A DNA stretch of 12,822 nucleotides from Actinomycetota bacterium (GTDB lineage Bacteria > Actinomycetota > Actinomycetes > Nanopelagicales > Nanopelagicaceae). How positions within the stretch are numbered: the stretch's first letter is position 1; every line of letters begins with the position of its first letter. Both the position numbers and the translations under genes were made by a program. The DNA is taken from contig RGYL01000014.1 in the NCBI GenBank assembly GCA_010032085.1, positions 1 to 12,822 on the forward strand, written 5' to 3'. Of the stretch, positions 1-7,310 are shown one piece after another. Under the pieces are notes generated by a model. It was given only the letters and a program-made list of their open reading frames with translations, had not been told where the DNA came from and made no database searches.

Positions 1-37
1 CGGCGAGGACGATCACTAGATCGAGCCGGCTCAACAC
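1..37 (-). CDS. glmU: 5' end of glmU (bifunctional UDP-GlcNAc pyrophosphorylase / GlcN-1-P acetyltransferase), partial
   Basis: Only about 12 codons lie in the window; the gene runs off the left edge. The minus strand reads GTG-TTG followed by a peptide close to SRLDLVIVLA, which fits the start of the GlmU nucleotidyltransferase domain, where a hydrophobic VIVLAAG strand leads into the GxGTRM loop (the loop itself lies outside). A purine-rich AAAGGTGGG lies just upstream. The start could be GTG at 37 or TTG at 34; the spacing favours TTG. Placement about 40 bases after tRNA-Gln and downstream of ispE matches actinobacterial gene order as I recall it. GlmU makes UDP-GlcNAc for the cell wall. 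Another Rossmann-type nucleotidyltransferase cannot be excluded from so short a piece. Confidence 0.55.
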   Translation of the reverse strand, partial: MLSRLDLVIVLA

Positions 38-77
38 CCCACCTTTCGTGATGTTCTAATTCTATTGGCTCGTGAAT

Positions 78-152
78 TGGCTCCTCCACCAGGTATCGAT
101 CCTGGACCCTGGGCTTCAAAGGCCCATGTGCTAGCCACTACACAATGGAGGA
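78..152 (-). tRNA. tRNA-Gln (anticodon TTG), CCA encoded
   Basis: The minus strand folds into a full cloverleaf of 72 nt plus an encoded CCA at 80-78. The acceptor stem is TCCTCCA (152-146) with TGGAGGA (88-82) and discriminator G at 81. The D stem is GTGT/GCAC with an 8-nt loop. The anticodon stem is TGGGC/GCCCA around loop CTTTGAA, giving anticodon TTG (complement of 117-119), which reads CAA and by wobble CAG. The variable region has 4 nt. The T stem is CCAGG/CCTGG. The T loop is ATCGATA, so position 54 is A instead of the near-universal T and position 60 is also A. The gene starts 19 bases after the ispE stop codon and is probably cotranscribed with it. Confidence 0.95.
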
Positions 153-171
153 ACCTGAATTCTATTAGGTA

Positions 172-1077
172 TCAGCCATTTGTAATAACGCGAGCGCCCG
201 GTACCGGCCCAGCCACGCGAATGACATTTCCAACTACGCCACTTGAAGTCAGGGCAACAACTAGATCTAAGGCGTGATCTTCATTCTCTGCAAGGAATGC
301 GACAGTTGGACCAGAACCCGAAACGATTCCACCGAGCGCGCCATAATCAAGACCGACATCAAGAATTAATCGCAGCGCAGGTTTTAGCGAACATGCAGCT
401 GGTTGCAAATCATTGGAAAGCGCCTTTCCTAAAGCTTTTGCATCGCCGTGACTCAATGCTTGCAAGAGCGAATCGCTCACAAATGGTTTTGAGATATCAA
501 GCCCTTCGCGCAATCGATCGCACTCTTTATAAACCGATGGCGTTGATAATCCAGAAGTGGATAGTGCAAGAACCCAATTGTAAGAGCCGCGTGAAAGCAC
601 TGGTGCGATTTGATCACCTCGACCAGTCCCGATCGCAGTTCCGCCAGCAATAGTGAATGGCACATCTGCACCAAGTTCAGCGCCGATTCGCTCCATTTCA
701 TCACGTTTCAAACCAAGAGAGAAGAGAGAATCGATGGCGACAATAGTGCCTCCGGCATCCGCACTTCCGCCGGCCATACCTCCTGCAACAGGAATCTCTT
801 TCTTAATTTTGATGGCAAGACCTGTTTCAATATCGAATTTTTTACACATAATTTCAGCGGCGCGAAAAGCTAAATTCTCTTTATCAAGTGGAATATTAGA
901 TTTTGAATCAGAAGTAATCTCGATTCCGGATTCGATTTGCGAAACTGTTACTTCATCAAATAACGAGACCGATTGAAAGACTGTGGCTAATTCGTGATAT
1001 CCATCGCGCTGAAGTGGTCCAACTGAAAGTTGCAGGTTGATCTTGCCCGGCACTCGGACAGCAACCTGATTGGTCAT
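172..1077 (-). CDS. ispE: 4-diphosphocytidyl-2-C-methyl-D-erythritol kinase
   Basis: IspE is a cytosolic GHMP kinase that phosphorylates the 2-hydroxyl of CDP-methylerythritol with ATP in the MEP isoprenoid pathway, feeding undecaprenyl phosphate and other prenyl lipids. The 301-residue protein has the usual length. Motifs in order: PGKINLQL at 10-17 with the catalytic-type Lys12; the glycine-rich ATP loop PVAGGMAGGSADA at 96-108; GADVPF at 136-141 with the likely catalytic Asp138; and the GHMP motif GSGPTVAF at 254-261. The ATG at 1077 begins directly with the conserved N-terminal strand. A TACGCT hexamer ends six bases before the ATG and there is no Shine-Dalgarno sequence, so it may also be transcribed from its own leaderless promoter. 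It lies 12 bases after ksgA and is followed by tRNA-Gln and glmU. Confidence 0.97.
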   Translation of the reverse strand: MTNQVAVRVPGKINLQLSVGPLQRDGYHELATVFQSVSLFDEVTVSQIESGIEITSDSKSNIPLDKENLAFRAAEIMCKKFDIETGLAIKIKKEIPVAGGMAGGSADAGGTIVAIDSLFSLGLKRDEMERIGAELGADVPFTIAGGTAIGTGRGDQIAPVLSRGSYNWVLALSTSGLSTPSVYKECDRLREGLDISKPFVSDSLLQALSHGDAKALGKALSNDLQPAACSLKPALRLILDVGLDYGALGGIVSGSGPTVAFLAENEDHALDLVVALTSSGVVGNVIRVAGPVPGARVITNG

Positions 1078-1083
1078 GCGGTG

Positions 1084-1089
1084 AGCGTA
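1084..1089 (-). promoter_or_regulatory. putative -10 element of a leaderless ispE transcript
   Basis: TACGCT on the minus strand fits the actinobacterial TANNNT -10 consensus and ends 6 bases before the ispE ATG, which would put transcription start at or next to the A of ATG. The spacer CACCGC has no Shine-Dalgarno character. No clear -35 element is visible. The same hexamer at the same spacing precedes the 5-formyl-THF cyclo-ligase gene. Confidence 0.5.
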
Positions 1090-1944
1090 TTACTTACTTG
1101 CGAGCCACGCCTTCGCAATGCGCGCGAATTGAGTTATATCTAGCGATTCGCCGCGAGAAGTGGGGTCAATACCCGCTGCTACCAAAAGAGCTTCGGACGT
1201 TGCTGAAGAACCCATTAGACCTGCAAGCGCCGAGCGGAGCATTTTTCTCCGCTTGCCAAAAGCGTTATCAATAATCGCAAAGGTAGCGATTCGAAGCGCC
1301 TCATCACCATATGGTGATTCGGTTCCATCATGGCGCTTAAAGGTTAGCAGCGCCGAATCTACATTTGGTACCGGCCAAAAAACGCTCCGTGAGACTGAGT
1401 CTCTTAATTGCACATCACACCACCAAGCTGCTTTAGCGCTCGGAACTCCATAACTTTTGCTTCCTGGCGTTGCTGCTAATCGCTCGGCTACCTCGTATTG
1501 GACCATCACAACACCTGAACGAATACTTGCAAAGCGCTCGAGAAATGTGAGGAGGACGGGGACCGAGACGTTATACGGAAGATTTGCAACTAACTTATTT
1601 GGCTTACTTTCAAGTCGCGCGACTCTTAGCGCATCTTCATTAATGATTTCAATATTGCCACTACCATGACTAATAAGCGTTTCTTGAAGTCTTGCGGCAA
1701 GTCTTTCATCTAGCTCGATCGCTGTGACATTCTTAGTTTGTCTCAAGATGGCCAGAGTTAGCGAGCCAATCCCAGGACCAATTTCAACCACTCGATCTTG
1801 CGCCTCAATCTCTGCAAGCCTAACTATCTTCAAACAAGTATTTGCATCAATTACAAAATTCTGACCAAGAGATTTCGAAGGGCGAAGTTGCAAATCCTCA
1901 GCAAGTTTGCGTATTTCAGATGCACCGAGCATTGTTATTGTCAT
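1090..1944 (-). CDS. rsmA: 16S rRNA (adenine1518-N6/adenine1519-N6)-dimethyltransferase
   Basis: RsmA/KsgA uses S-adenosylmethionine to dimethylate the two adjacent adenosines in the helix 45 loop near the 3' end of 16S rRNA, late in small-subunit assembly. The 284-residue protein is typical in length. Visible motifs: SLGQNFVID at 25-33, the SAM-binding motif VEIGPGIGSLT at 53-63, the acidic end of the second strand IELDERL at 76-82, catalytic motif IV NLPYNV at 121-126, and the C-terminal basic element FGKRRKMLRSAL at 229-240. The first ATG overlaps the tatD stop as ATGA, which implies translational coupling. An in-frame ATG at codon 5 is an alternative, but the N-terminal residues before it resemble the mycobacterial homologue. 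ispE follows after 12 bases. In many actinobacteria an rpf gene sits upstream; here tatD directly adjoins. Confidence 0.97.
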   Translation of the reverse strand: MTITMLGASEIRKLAEDLQLRPSKSLGQNFVIDANTCLKIVRLAEIEAQDRVVEIGPGIGSLTLAILRQTKNVTAIELDERLAARLQETLISHGSGNIEIINEDALRVARLESKPNKLVANLPYNVSVPVLLTFLERFASIRSGVVMVQYEVAERLAATPGSKSYGVPSAKAAWWCDVQLRDSVSRSVFWPVPNVDSALLTFKRHDGTESPYGDEALRIATFAIIDNAFGKRRKMLRSALAGLMGSSATSEALLVAAGIDPTSRGESLDITQFARIAKAWLASK

Positions 1945-2798
1945 ATATCAAATGATCCAAAAACTCGTTCCGCATTATTACTTAACGCCTCAGTAAGCGT
2001 TGCCAGTTCTTCACCGCGCTCTTGGGCCATCACCCGCAGAGTATTTGGGATTTGGGCCGGTGTATTTAGTGCGCCACGATGCGGCATGGGGGCTAGAAAA
2101 GGCGAATCAGTTTCAACCAGAAGTTGGTTGATGGGAACGAGCTTTAGCGCTTCGCGAAGTTGCGGGGCATTTTTGAAAGTTACCGTCCCTGCAAAGGACA
2201 GAAAGTAGCCCTTGGCAATGCACTCCTTGGCCATTTCAGCATCACCTGAGAAGCAATGAAAAACCGTTCTTTCCGGTGGACCGACCTCATCTAAGACATC
2301 AAGCACTTCACGATGTGCATCTCGGTCATGAATCACTAACGCTTTATTGAATTCTTTTGCAATCTCGATATGTCTAATAAAAGAGTAGCGCTGACGCTGG
2401 CGAAGTTCTGGTGCGGTGCGGAAAAAATCTAAACCAGTCTCACCAATTGCACGCACTCGCGCATGTTTGGCTAATTCTGTAATACGTTTTAGATCGCTCT
2501 CCAAATCAGCCACAACGGGCGCCTCATTAGGATGAAGGGCAACTGCTGCCAAAACTCTTGGCCAACTTTCGGCAAGTCTTACTGACCACTCAGATTGTTC
2601 TGCGGAATATCCAACTTGGACAACTCGATCGACTCCGACGCTGGCGGCTTCGGCCAATACCTTTCCAATCGCTTCATCATCAGGCTCAGTATTTGTGACT
2701 ATCTCTAGATGGGCGTGGGTATCTACACACTTACTAGGAAGTGGTTCTGGAAGAGGTGCCGGTGCGCGATCTAAGTCGCGATTATGACGATCTGCCAT
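1941..2798 (-). CDS. tatD: TatD family metal-dependent hydrolase (DNase)
   Basis: TatD proteins are cytosolic amidohydrolase-superfamily TIM barrels with 3'-5' exonuclease activity on DNA; the physiological role in actinobacteria is not settled. In the numbering of the longest ORF (290 residues, TTG at 2813) the metal ligands are visible: DTHAHL at 31-36 (His33, His35), GETGLDF at 124-130 (Glu125), VIHDRDA at 160-166 (His162), FHCFSG at 185-190 (His186) and ETDSPFLAP at 234-242 (Asp236). I chose the ATG at 2798 (285 residues) over the TTG at 2813, which has GAGG only one base upstream; neither has good ribosome-binding spacing. Both starts lie inside metG (overlap of 17 or 32 bases). A proline-rich leader of about 25 residues precedes the barrel. 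The stop overlaps the ksgA start. Confidence 0.95.
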   Translation of the reverse strand: MADRHNRDLDRAPAPLPEPLPSKCVDTHAHLEIVTNTEPDDEAIGKVLAEAASVGVDRVVQVGYSAEQSEWSVRLAESWPRVLAAVALHPNEAPVVADLESDLKRITELAKHARVRAIGETGLDFFRTAPELRQRQRYSFIRHIEIAKEFNKALVIHDRDAHREVLDVLDEVGPPERTVFHCFSGDAEMAKECIAKGYFLSFAGTVTFKNAPQLREALKLVPINQLLVETDSPFLAPMPHRGALNTPAQIPNTLRVMAQERGEELATLTEALSNNAERVFGSFDI

Positions 2799-4359
2799 CG
2801 CGATCGGTTTCAAGCCTCGGAAAGAGAATTTCGCCCTTGCTTATCTTTGTACCTGGGAGGAGTTGTCCCCATTTACTAACTTCGGAGATTTTCTGTTTCT
2901 CAATCTCTCCTAATGAATCTTGCGCACCAAGATAACTCCAGAGTTTCTTAGTGGCTATCGGCATGATCGGGTGAAGCAAGATTGAAAGGGCTCGTAGTGA
3001 TTCTGCGGTGTTGTAAAGAATTGCTTCAAGCTCACTCTTACGGCTTTCATCTTTAGCAACTGCCCAAGGCTCTTTTGCAGTGACATAGCCATTTACCTCT
3101 TTGCAGAATTCCATAACTGCATTTATTCCACTTTGAAAGTCGAGATTACAGATTGCCTTATCTGCAGTTTGAACCGTATTTGCAAGTGATGTTGCAAGTT
3201 CTTTAGATTCAGATCGCGCCGGGAGAATTCCGCCACAATATTTCTCAATCATCGCAGTAAGTCGAGAAGCAAGATTGCCGAAATCATTTGCGAGCTCACT
3301 CGTATAGCGAGCACTCATATCTTCCCAAGAGAACGAGCCATCACTTCCGAAGGGAATGGCACGCATAAAGTAATAGCGGAAAGCATCGACGCCAAAGTGT
3401 GACGTTATGTCAGCCGGCGCGATGCCCGTCAATTTGCTCTTGCTCATTTTCTCGCCGCCAACAAGTAACCAACCATGCGCAAAAACTTTTTTGGGAACTG
3501 GTAGACCGCCAGCCATCAACATAGCTGGCCAAATCACGGCGTGAAAACGCAAAATGTCTTTTCCGACAAGATGAACATCAGCGGGCCAAGTCTTCCCAAA
3601 TTTTTCTCCGCCCGAAGTACCTTTTGCATCAGTAAGGCCAACTGCGGTTGCGTAATTTAGTAGCGCATCGAACCAGACATAAACAACTTGCTTGGAGTCC
3701 CACGGTACTTTTATTCCCCAATTAAAAGTTGAGCGCGATATTGAAAGATCTGAAACTCCGCCTTCAAGGAATGAAACTACTTCGTTTCGCGCACTTTCCG
3801 GCTCACATGCTGATGGGTTATTTTTGTAATGATCAATTAGTTTTGGTACGAATTCTGATAACTTGAAGAACCAATTAGTTTCTTTAACAAGTTCAACTGG
3901 TTTTGAGTGAATCTTGCACTTTCCCTCGTCAAGATCGCCCGGCAACTTAAATTCCTCGCAGCCAACACAGTATGGTCCTTCGTAATTTCCCTCATAGATA
4001 AAGCCTTTTTCCATCAATCCTTGTAGGAACTTCTGGACTCGCTCGGTGTGGCGTGGTTCAGTTGTTCTGATGAAATCATCGTAAGCAATCTCAAGATGTT
4101 TCCAGACTGGTTTCCATGCACTTTCAACTAATCGATCACACCAATCTTGCGGCTGGGCGCCATTCGCCTCCGCGGTGCGCATCACTTTCTGACCATGTTC
4201 ATCTGTTCCGGTGAGGTACCAGACCGATTCCCCTTTTTGGCGATGCCAGCGAGTTAAGAAATCTCCCGCAACCGTTGTGTAGGCATGTCCAATGTGTGGC
4301 GCATCATTTACGTAGTAAATAGGCGTAGTTAGATAGAAAGACTTAGCCGAATCGGACAT
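2782..4359 (-). CDS. metG: methionyl-tRNA synthetase
   Basis: This class I aminoacyl-tRNA synthetase charges tRNA-Met, including initiator tRNA. The 525-residue protein has the Rossmann catalytic domain with PHIGH at 21-25 and KMSKS at 304-308. A zinc knuckle insertion has Cys131 and Cys134, followed by CKIH at 148-151, as in single-knuckle actinobacterial enzymes. The helical anticodon-binding domain follows from about residue 350, including the NYVW-like region KEPWAV at 429-434. There is no C-terminal tRNA-binding (Trbp111-like) extension, and the length is close to the mycobacterial enzyme. The ATG at 4359 sits 13 bases after rsmI. A TAGACT hexamer ends six bases before it and no Shine-Dalgarno sequence is present. 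Its 3' end overlaps tatD. Here metG is codirectional with tatD. Confidence 0.98.
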   Translation of the reverse strand: MSDSAKSFYLTTPIYYVNDAPHIGHAYTTVAGDFLTRWHRQKGESVWYLTGTDEHGQKVMRTAEANGAQPQDWCDRLVESAWKPVWKHLEIAYDDFIRTTEPRHTERVQKFLQGLMEKGFIYEGNYEGPYCVGCEEFKLPGDLDEGKCKIHSKPVELVKETNWFFKLSEFVPKLIDHYKNNPSACEPESARNEVVSFLEGGVSDLSISRSTFNWGIKVPWDSKQVVYVWFDALLNYATAVGLTDAKGTSGGEKFGKTWPADVHLVGKDILRFHAVIWPAMLMAGGLPVPKKVFAHGWLLVGGEKMSKSKLTGIAPADITSHFGVDAFRYYFMRAIPFGSDGSFSWEDMSARYTSELANDFGNLASRLTAMIEKYCGGILPARSESKELATSLANTVQTADKAICNLDFQSGINAVMEFCKEVNGYVTAKEPWAVAKDESRKSELEAILYNTAESLRALSILLHPIMPIATKKLWSYLGAQDSLGEIEKQKISEVSKWGQLLPGTKISKGEILFPRLETDRDGRSS

Positions 4360-4365
4360 GTGAAA

Positions 4366-4371
4366 AGTCTA
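4366..4371 (-). promoter_or_regulatory. putative -10 element of a leaderless metG transcript
   Basis: TAGACT on the minus strand ends 6 bases before the metG ATG. The spacer TTTCAC lacks any Shine-Dalgarno match. The hexamer sits inside the 13-base gap after the rsmI stop codon, so metG and the genes behind it could be transcribed independently of rsmI. No -35 consensus is visible at 16-19 bases. Confidence 0.5.
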
Positions 4372-4372
4372 T

Positions 4373-5206
4373 CTATTTGTGCGAGACCATGATGTCGAAA
4401 ACATTTCGTTTTGGTACACCTAAATCTTTTGCTACCGTTGAAATCGCCTCTTTCCGAGAGATTCCCGCTTGCTCAAGTCGCTTCACTAATCCAACAATTT
4501 CATCCTCGCTATGAGTTACATCGCGCCTTAGAAAACCAGCAATGACAATTGTAAATTCACCCAACATCTCTTTTGAAGTTGACCATTTATGAAGTTCGGC
4601 GAGGCTTCCGCGCTGAACTTCTTCGTAGGTTTTAGTTAGTTCGCGGCAGACCGCTGCACGACGATTCTCACCCATAGCTTGCTCAGCTGATTTTAGAAAT
4701 GCGCTCACTCGGTGGGGAGCTTCAAAGAAAATCATGGTCCGCTCCTCTTCAGCCAACTCCGCTAATGCGCGATCACGTGCTATCTCAGTTCTAGGCAGAA
4801 AACCTTCAAAAGCAAAGCGATCTGTCGGTAATCCTGATAGAACTAGCGCTGTTGTAACTGCACTTGCGCCAGGAAGTACTTGAATCGGGAAACCTTTCTC
4901 CAATGCAAGACTTATTGCTCGGTAGCCGGGATCACTCACTGCCGGCATTCCCGAATCAGTAATCAAAAGAACTATTTCGTTCTCGAATAGCGCTCGCTCT
5001 AACTCTTCAAGACGCTCTCTCTCATTTCCTTCGAAAAATGAGATTACCTTTGCATGATATTCAATTCCAAGATCTCTACAGAGCCTGGTGAACTTTCGTG
5101 AGTCCTCAGCTGCAACAAACTTCGTTTTAGTTATCGCATCTTTGAGGCGATCTGTGGCATCGCCAATATTGCCAATCGGAGCTGCAGCAACCACCAATGT
5201 CCCCAT
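4373..5206 (-). CDS. rsmI: 16S rRNA (cytidine1402-2'-O)-methyltransferase
   Basis: RsmI 2'-O-methylates C1402 in the decoding centre of 16S rRNA, using SAM and the tetrapyrrole-methylase fold. The 277-residue protein is of family length. Motifs: PIGNIGD at 10-16, AEDSRKF at 33-39, the SAM-binding loop TDSGMPAVSDPG at 83-94, LPGASA at 111-116, GFLPR at 135-139, EAPHR at 162-166 and CRELTKTYEE at 187-196. A C-terminal helical segment follows (about 232-277). The ATG at 5206 begins at the conserved first strand. The minus-strand hexamer GAGAAT (5218-5213) ends six bases before the ATG, a weak match to the leaderless pattern seen elsewhere here. It is the first gene of the minus-strand block and diverges from the mannosyltransferase gene, as in mycobacteria. 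Confidence 0.97.
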   Translation of the reverse strand: MGTLVVAAAPIGNIGDATDRLKDAITKTKFVAAEDSRKFTRLCRDLGIEYHAKVISFFEGNERERLEELERALFENEIVLLITDSGMPAVSDPGYRAISLALEKGFPIQVLPGASAVTTALVLSGLPTDRFAFEGFLPRTEIARDRALAELAEEERTMIFFEAPHRVSAFLKSAEQAMGENRRAAVCRELTKTYEEVQRGSLAELHKWSTSKEMLGEFTIVIAGFLRRDVTHSEDEIVGLVKRLEQAGISRKEAISTVAKDLGVPKRNVFDIMVSHK

Positions 5207-5225
5207 TTGGTAATTCTCGCATCAG

Positions 5226-5231
5226 TATCCT
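5226..5231 (+). promoter_or_regulatory. putative -10 element of a leaderless mannosyltransferase transcript
   Basis: TATCCT ends 7 bases before the ATG at 5239, and the spacer TTCCTCT is pyrimidine-rich with no Shine-Dalgarno sequence. It lies in the roughly 30-base gap between divergent rsmI and the mannosyltransferase gene, so the two promoters must overlap. It also supports ATG 5239 over the upstream in-frame ATG at 5197, which lies inside rsmI. Confidence 0.5.
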
Positions 5232-5238
5232 TTCCTCT

Positions 5239-6468
5239 ATGCCTCGGATTTCTCCCCGCTTAACACTTGGTTTAATCCTTGCCGTCGCAGCCTTACTCCG
5301 ATTCTGGAATTTAGGGATGCCAGCAACTCTCGTATTTGATGAGGTCTATTACGTCGATGGCGCCCGCGATTACCTTGCGGGTGGCGTTGAAGTAACTGAT
5401 GGAAAAGCAGAATTCATCGTTCATCCGCCGCTTGGAAAATGGTTGATTGCCCTTGGTATCTGGGTCTTCGGCGATACCGCAACGGGCTGGCGCGTTGTTA
5501 CGGCGCTCTTTGGACTGCTTTCAATTGCACTTATCTATCTAGTTGCTAAACGACTGTTTAGCTCGGAGTATCTCGCGCTTATTGCCGCCGGTTTGATGAC
5601 GATTGATGGATTGCACCTTGTAATGTCACGCACGGCGCTACTTGATATTTTCTTGATGTTCTTTTTGCTAGCAGCATTCTTAGCGCTTCTCTACGAGAAG
5701 CATTTCTTGGTTGCCACTTCACTTGGATTGGCGTTGGCCACTAAATGGAGCGCCTTATATTTTATTCTGGCAATCGGAATATATCTTCTCTTCACAAATT
5801 GGAAAAAGTTGATTCCCTATATTCCAACTATCCCATTTATCTATTTGATTTCTTGGAGTGGTTGGTTCTTCTCTGACAACGGTTGGTCTAGGAATTATTC
5901 AAATAATCCGATTCTTTCATTCATTCACTATCATCGAGAGATATTAAATTTTCATACTGGACTTACAACTGAGCACTCCTACGAAGCAAGTCCATGGAAT
6001 TGGTTAATTCTCGGAAGGCCAACATCTTTCTTTTATGAATCTCCGAAAACTTGTGGGGCTGAAAATTGCTCACAAGAGGTTCTTGCTATGGGAACTCCGG
6101 TTATCTGGTGGTTTGGATTGATCGCGATTGCGATAACAATTGGTTACTTCATTTCCCGTCGAGAAAGGGTTGCGGGACTAATCCTTCTGGCTTTATTCGC
6201 AAACTATCTTCCCTGGCTCCTCTTTCCAGAGCGAACTACTTTCTATTTCTATGCCATCTCCTTTTTCCCATTTCTAGTTCTAGCCATCATTTATTCCATA
6301 AAACTCTTCTTGGAAGATGAAAGTCGGCGAATAAAGCGGACCCAGGCTGTCAATGTCGCCCTAGGCCTAACAACCTTGATTTTCGCCTATTTTGCCCCGG
6401 TCTACCTTGCCATCGTCCTGACTTACGATGAATGGTTTGCCCGCATGTGGCTACCTAGTTGGATCTAA
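5239..6468 (+). CDS. pmt: polyprenyl-phosphate-mannose-protein mannosyltransferase (PMT family, GT39)
   Basis: A multi-spanning membrane enzyme expected to transfer mannose from polyprenyl-phosphate mannose to Ser/Thr of exported proteins. From the ATG at 5239 it has 409 residues. Visible features: an N-terminal transmembrane helix (about 8-24), then FDEVYYVDGARDYL with the catalytic-type Asp34-Glu35 pair in the first extracytoplasmic loop, HPPLGKWLIALG at 62-73, SRTALLDIFLMFF at 130-142 and ATKWSALYF at 167-175. A loop with CGAENC at 272-277 resembles the paired-cysteine loop of mycobacterial Pmt, followed by about four C-terminal helices. Mycobacterial Pmt, as I recall, is about 500 residues, so this is a compact form. 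An in-frame ATG at 5197 would add 14 residues but overlaps rsmI. Being divergent from rsmI matches actinobacterial synteny. It converges on the SepX-like gene 13 bases downstream with no visible terminator. Confidence 0.92.
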   Translation: MPRISPRLTLGLILAVAALLRFWNLGMPATLVFDEVYYVDGARDYLAGGVEVTDGKAEFIVHPPLGKWLIALGIWVFGDTATGWRVVTALFGLLSIALIYLVAKRLFSSEYLALIAAGLMTIDGLHLVMSRTALLDIFLMFFLLAAFLALLYEKHFLVATSLGLALATKWSALYFILAIGIYLLFTNWKKLIPYIPTIPFIYLISWSGWFFSDNGWSRNYSNNPILSFIHYHREILNFHTGLTTEHSYEASPWNWLILGRPTSFFYESPKTCGAENCSQEVLAMGTPVIWWFGLIAIAITIGYFISRRERVAGLILLALFANYLPWLLFPERTTFYFYAISFFPFLVLAIIYSIKLFLEDESRRIKRTQAVNVALGLTTLIFAYFAPVYLAIVLTYDEWFARMWLPSWI

Positions 6469-6481
6469 AATAAAACTGAAA

Positions 6482-7258
6482 CTACTCGTTCGCTGCGCGA
6501 TCAGTTCGAATGTGTTCTTCCACTAAATCTGCTGCTTGTTGATCAAATATCTCATCGGGGGCCGGCTTACTTAATACCTCTAAATCTTCTTCACTAAATA
6601 CTTCTTGCTCATTGCGATGTGAATTTCGATTTGGGGCGGCCTTCGGTGAATTTGCATATGAAGGTGGCGGGACGCTAATTGGATCCCAAGTATTTGAAGT
6701 ATTGCGACTTCCTTTAGGAATGATTGTTATTCCACTAACTTCACCTTCGGATTTTGCCAACCGCTCTGAGAGTGGGACCCATTGCTCAACGTGACCCTCA
6801 GACCGCTCCCTTGCTACTCGCTTGGAGCGGATTATTAAATCGCTGTACTTACTATCTTGAGGCTTTCCTTCTGGATTTTGCCGAGCAAACTGGATCTCAT
6901 CATTAATAAAGCTAATTTGATGACGAGTATTAACAAGATAAATACCGAGCGCAGAGATGGGAAGCAGAATTATCGTGGGCGATAAAAATCCTACCAATAT
7001 AAAAAGTCCACAAATTGTCATCAATCCCAGAATAGAGAAGAAGACTATTCTGCGAACCAACATCTGATTCTCTTTTCGCTTTAGCAATTCTTCTAAATCA
7101 ACTTTGCTCTTTCCAGATGCTTTACCAACAACTCGCATAGCTTCATTAAATTTATCAACGGAGCGACCAGATACTTCATCATGATTTGCGATCCAGCGCG
7201 GTAGGAAATAGGCAATCCACATACCTACGATGATTATGTAGATGAGACCTGAACCCAT
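6482..7258 (-). CDS. SepX/GLPR-like actinobacterial divisome membrane protein
   Basis: This 258-residue membrane protein has one N-terminal helix (about 4-21, ending FLPRW), a cytoplasmic basic stretch (21-69), a hairpin of two helices (about 70-91 and 93-110), and a long polar C-terminal region without further helices. That region contains WDPISVPPPSYA at 191-202, a tryptophan/proline motif I recognise from actinobacterial relatives, and an acidic tail. Topology, motif and position behind a MoeA-like gene and rimJ match the family that includes Streptomyces SepX and Corynebacterium GLPR, the membrane receptor for the FtsZ-binding protein Glp. Its division role here is inferred from family and neighbourhood. 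No Shine-Dalgarno sequence is seen. The minus-strand TAGGGT at 7272-7267, eight bases before the ATG, could be a promoter; the 52-base gap after rimJ leaves room for one. Confidence 0.8.
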   Translation of the reverse strand: MGSGLIYIIIVGMWIAYFLPRWIANHDEVSGRSVDKFNEAMRVVGKASGKSKVDLEELLKRKENQMLVRRIVFFSILGLMTICGLFILVGFLSPTIILLPISALGIYLVNTRHQISFINDEIQFARQNPEGKPQDSKYSDLIIRSKRVARERSEGHVEQWVPLSERLAKSEGEVSGITIIPKGSRNTSNTWDPISVPPPSYANSPKAAPNRNSHRNEQEVFSEEDLEVLSKPAPDEIFDQQAADLVEEHIRTDRAANE

Positions 7259-7310
7259 GAACGCTAACCCTAAAGGGAGAGTTAGGACTTTCTGGGTATT
7301 TCCTTATTTT

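Noticed and set aside
200..1377. Ten-base sequence GGTACCGGCC occurring near 200 and near 1367
   Set aside because: Two copies only, both inside coding sequence in unrelated contexts; most likely coincidence.
1798..2208. 136-codon plus-strand open frame across the ksgA/tatD junction
   Set aside because: It is antisense to two well-supported genes with clear catalytic motifs, and its translation shows no recognisable domain.
5197..5238. Upstream ATG that would extend the mannosyltransferase by 14 residues
   Set aside because: It lies inside rsmI, adds residues unlike the family, and the ATG at 5239 has a well-spaced -10-like hexamer.
6469..6481. Possible terminator between the convergent mannosyltransferase and SepX-like genes
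   Set aside because: The 13-base gap is A-rich with no inverted repeat.
7264..7285. Imperfect inverted repeat (CTAAC ... GTTAG) just upstream of the SepX-like start
   Set aside because: Five outer pairs, a three-base bulge and two or three inner pairs make a weak stem, and there is no T tract in the direction of transcription. It is not a credible terminator, and as a regulatory hairpin it is unsupported.
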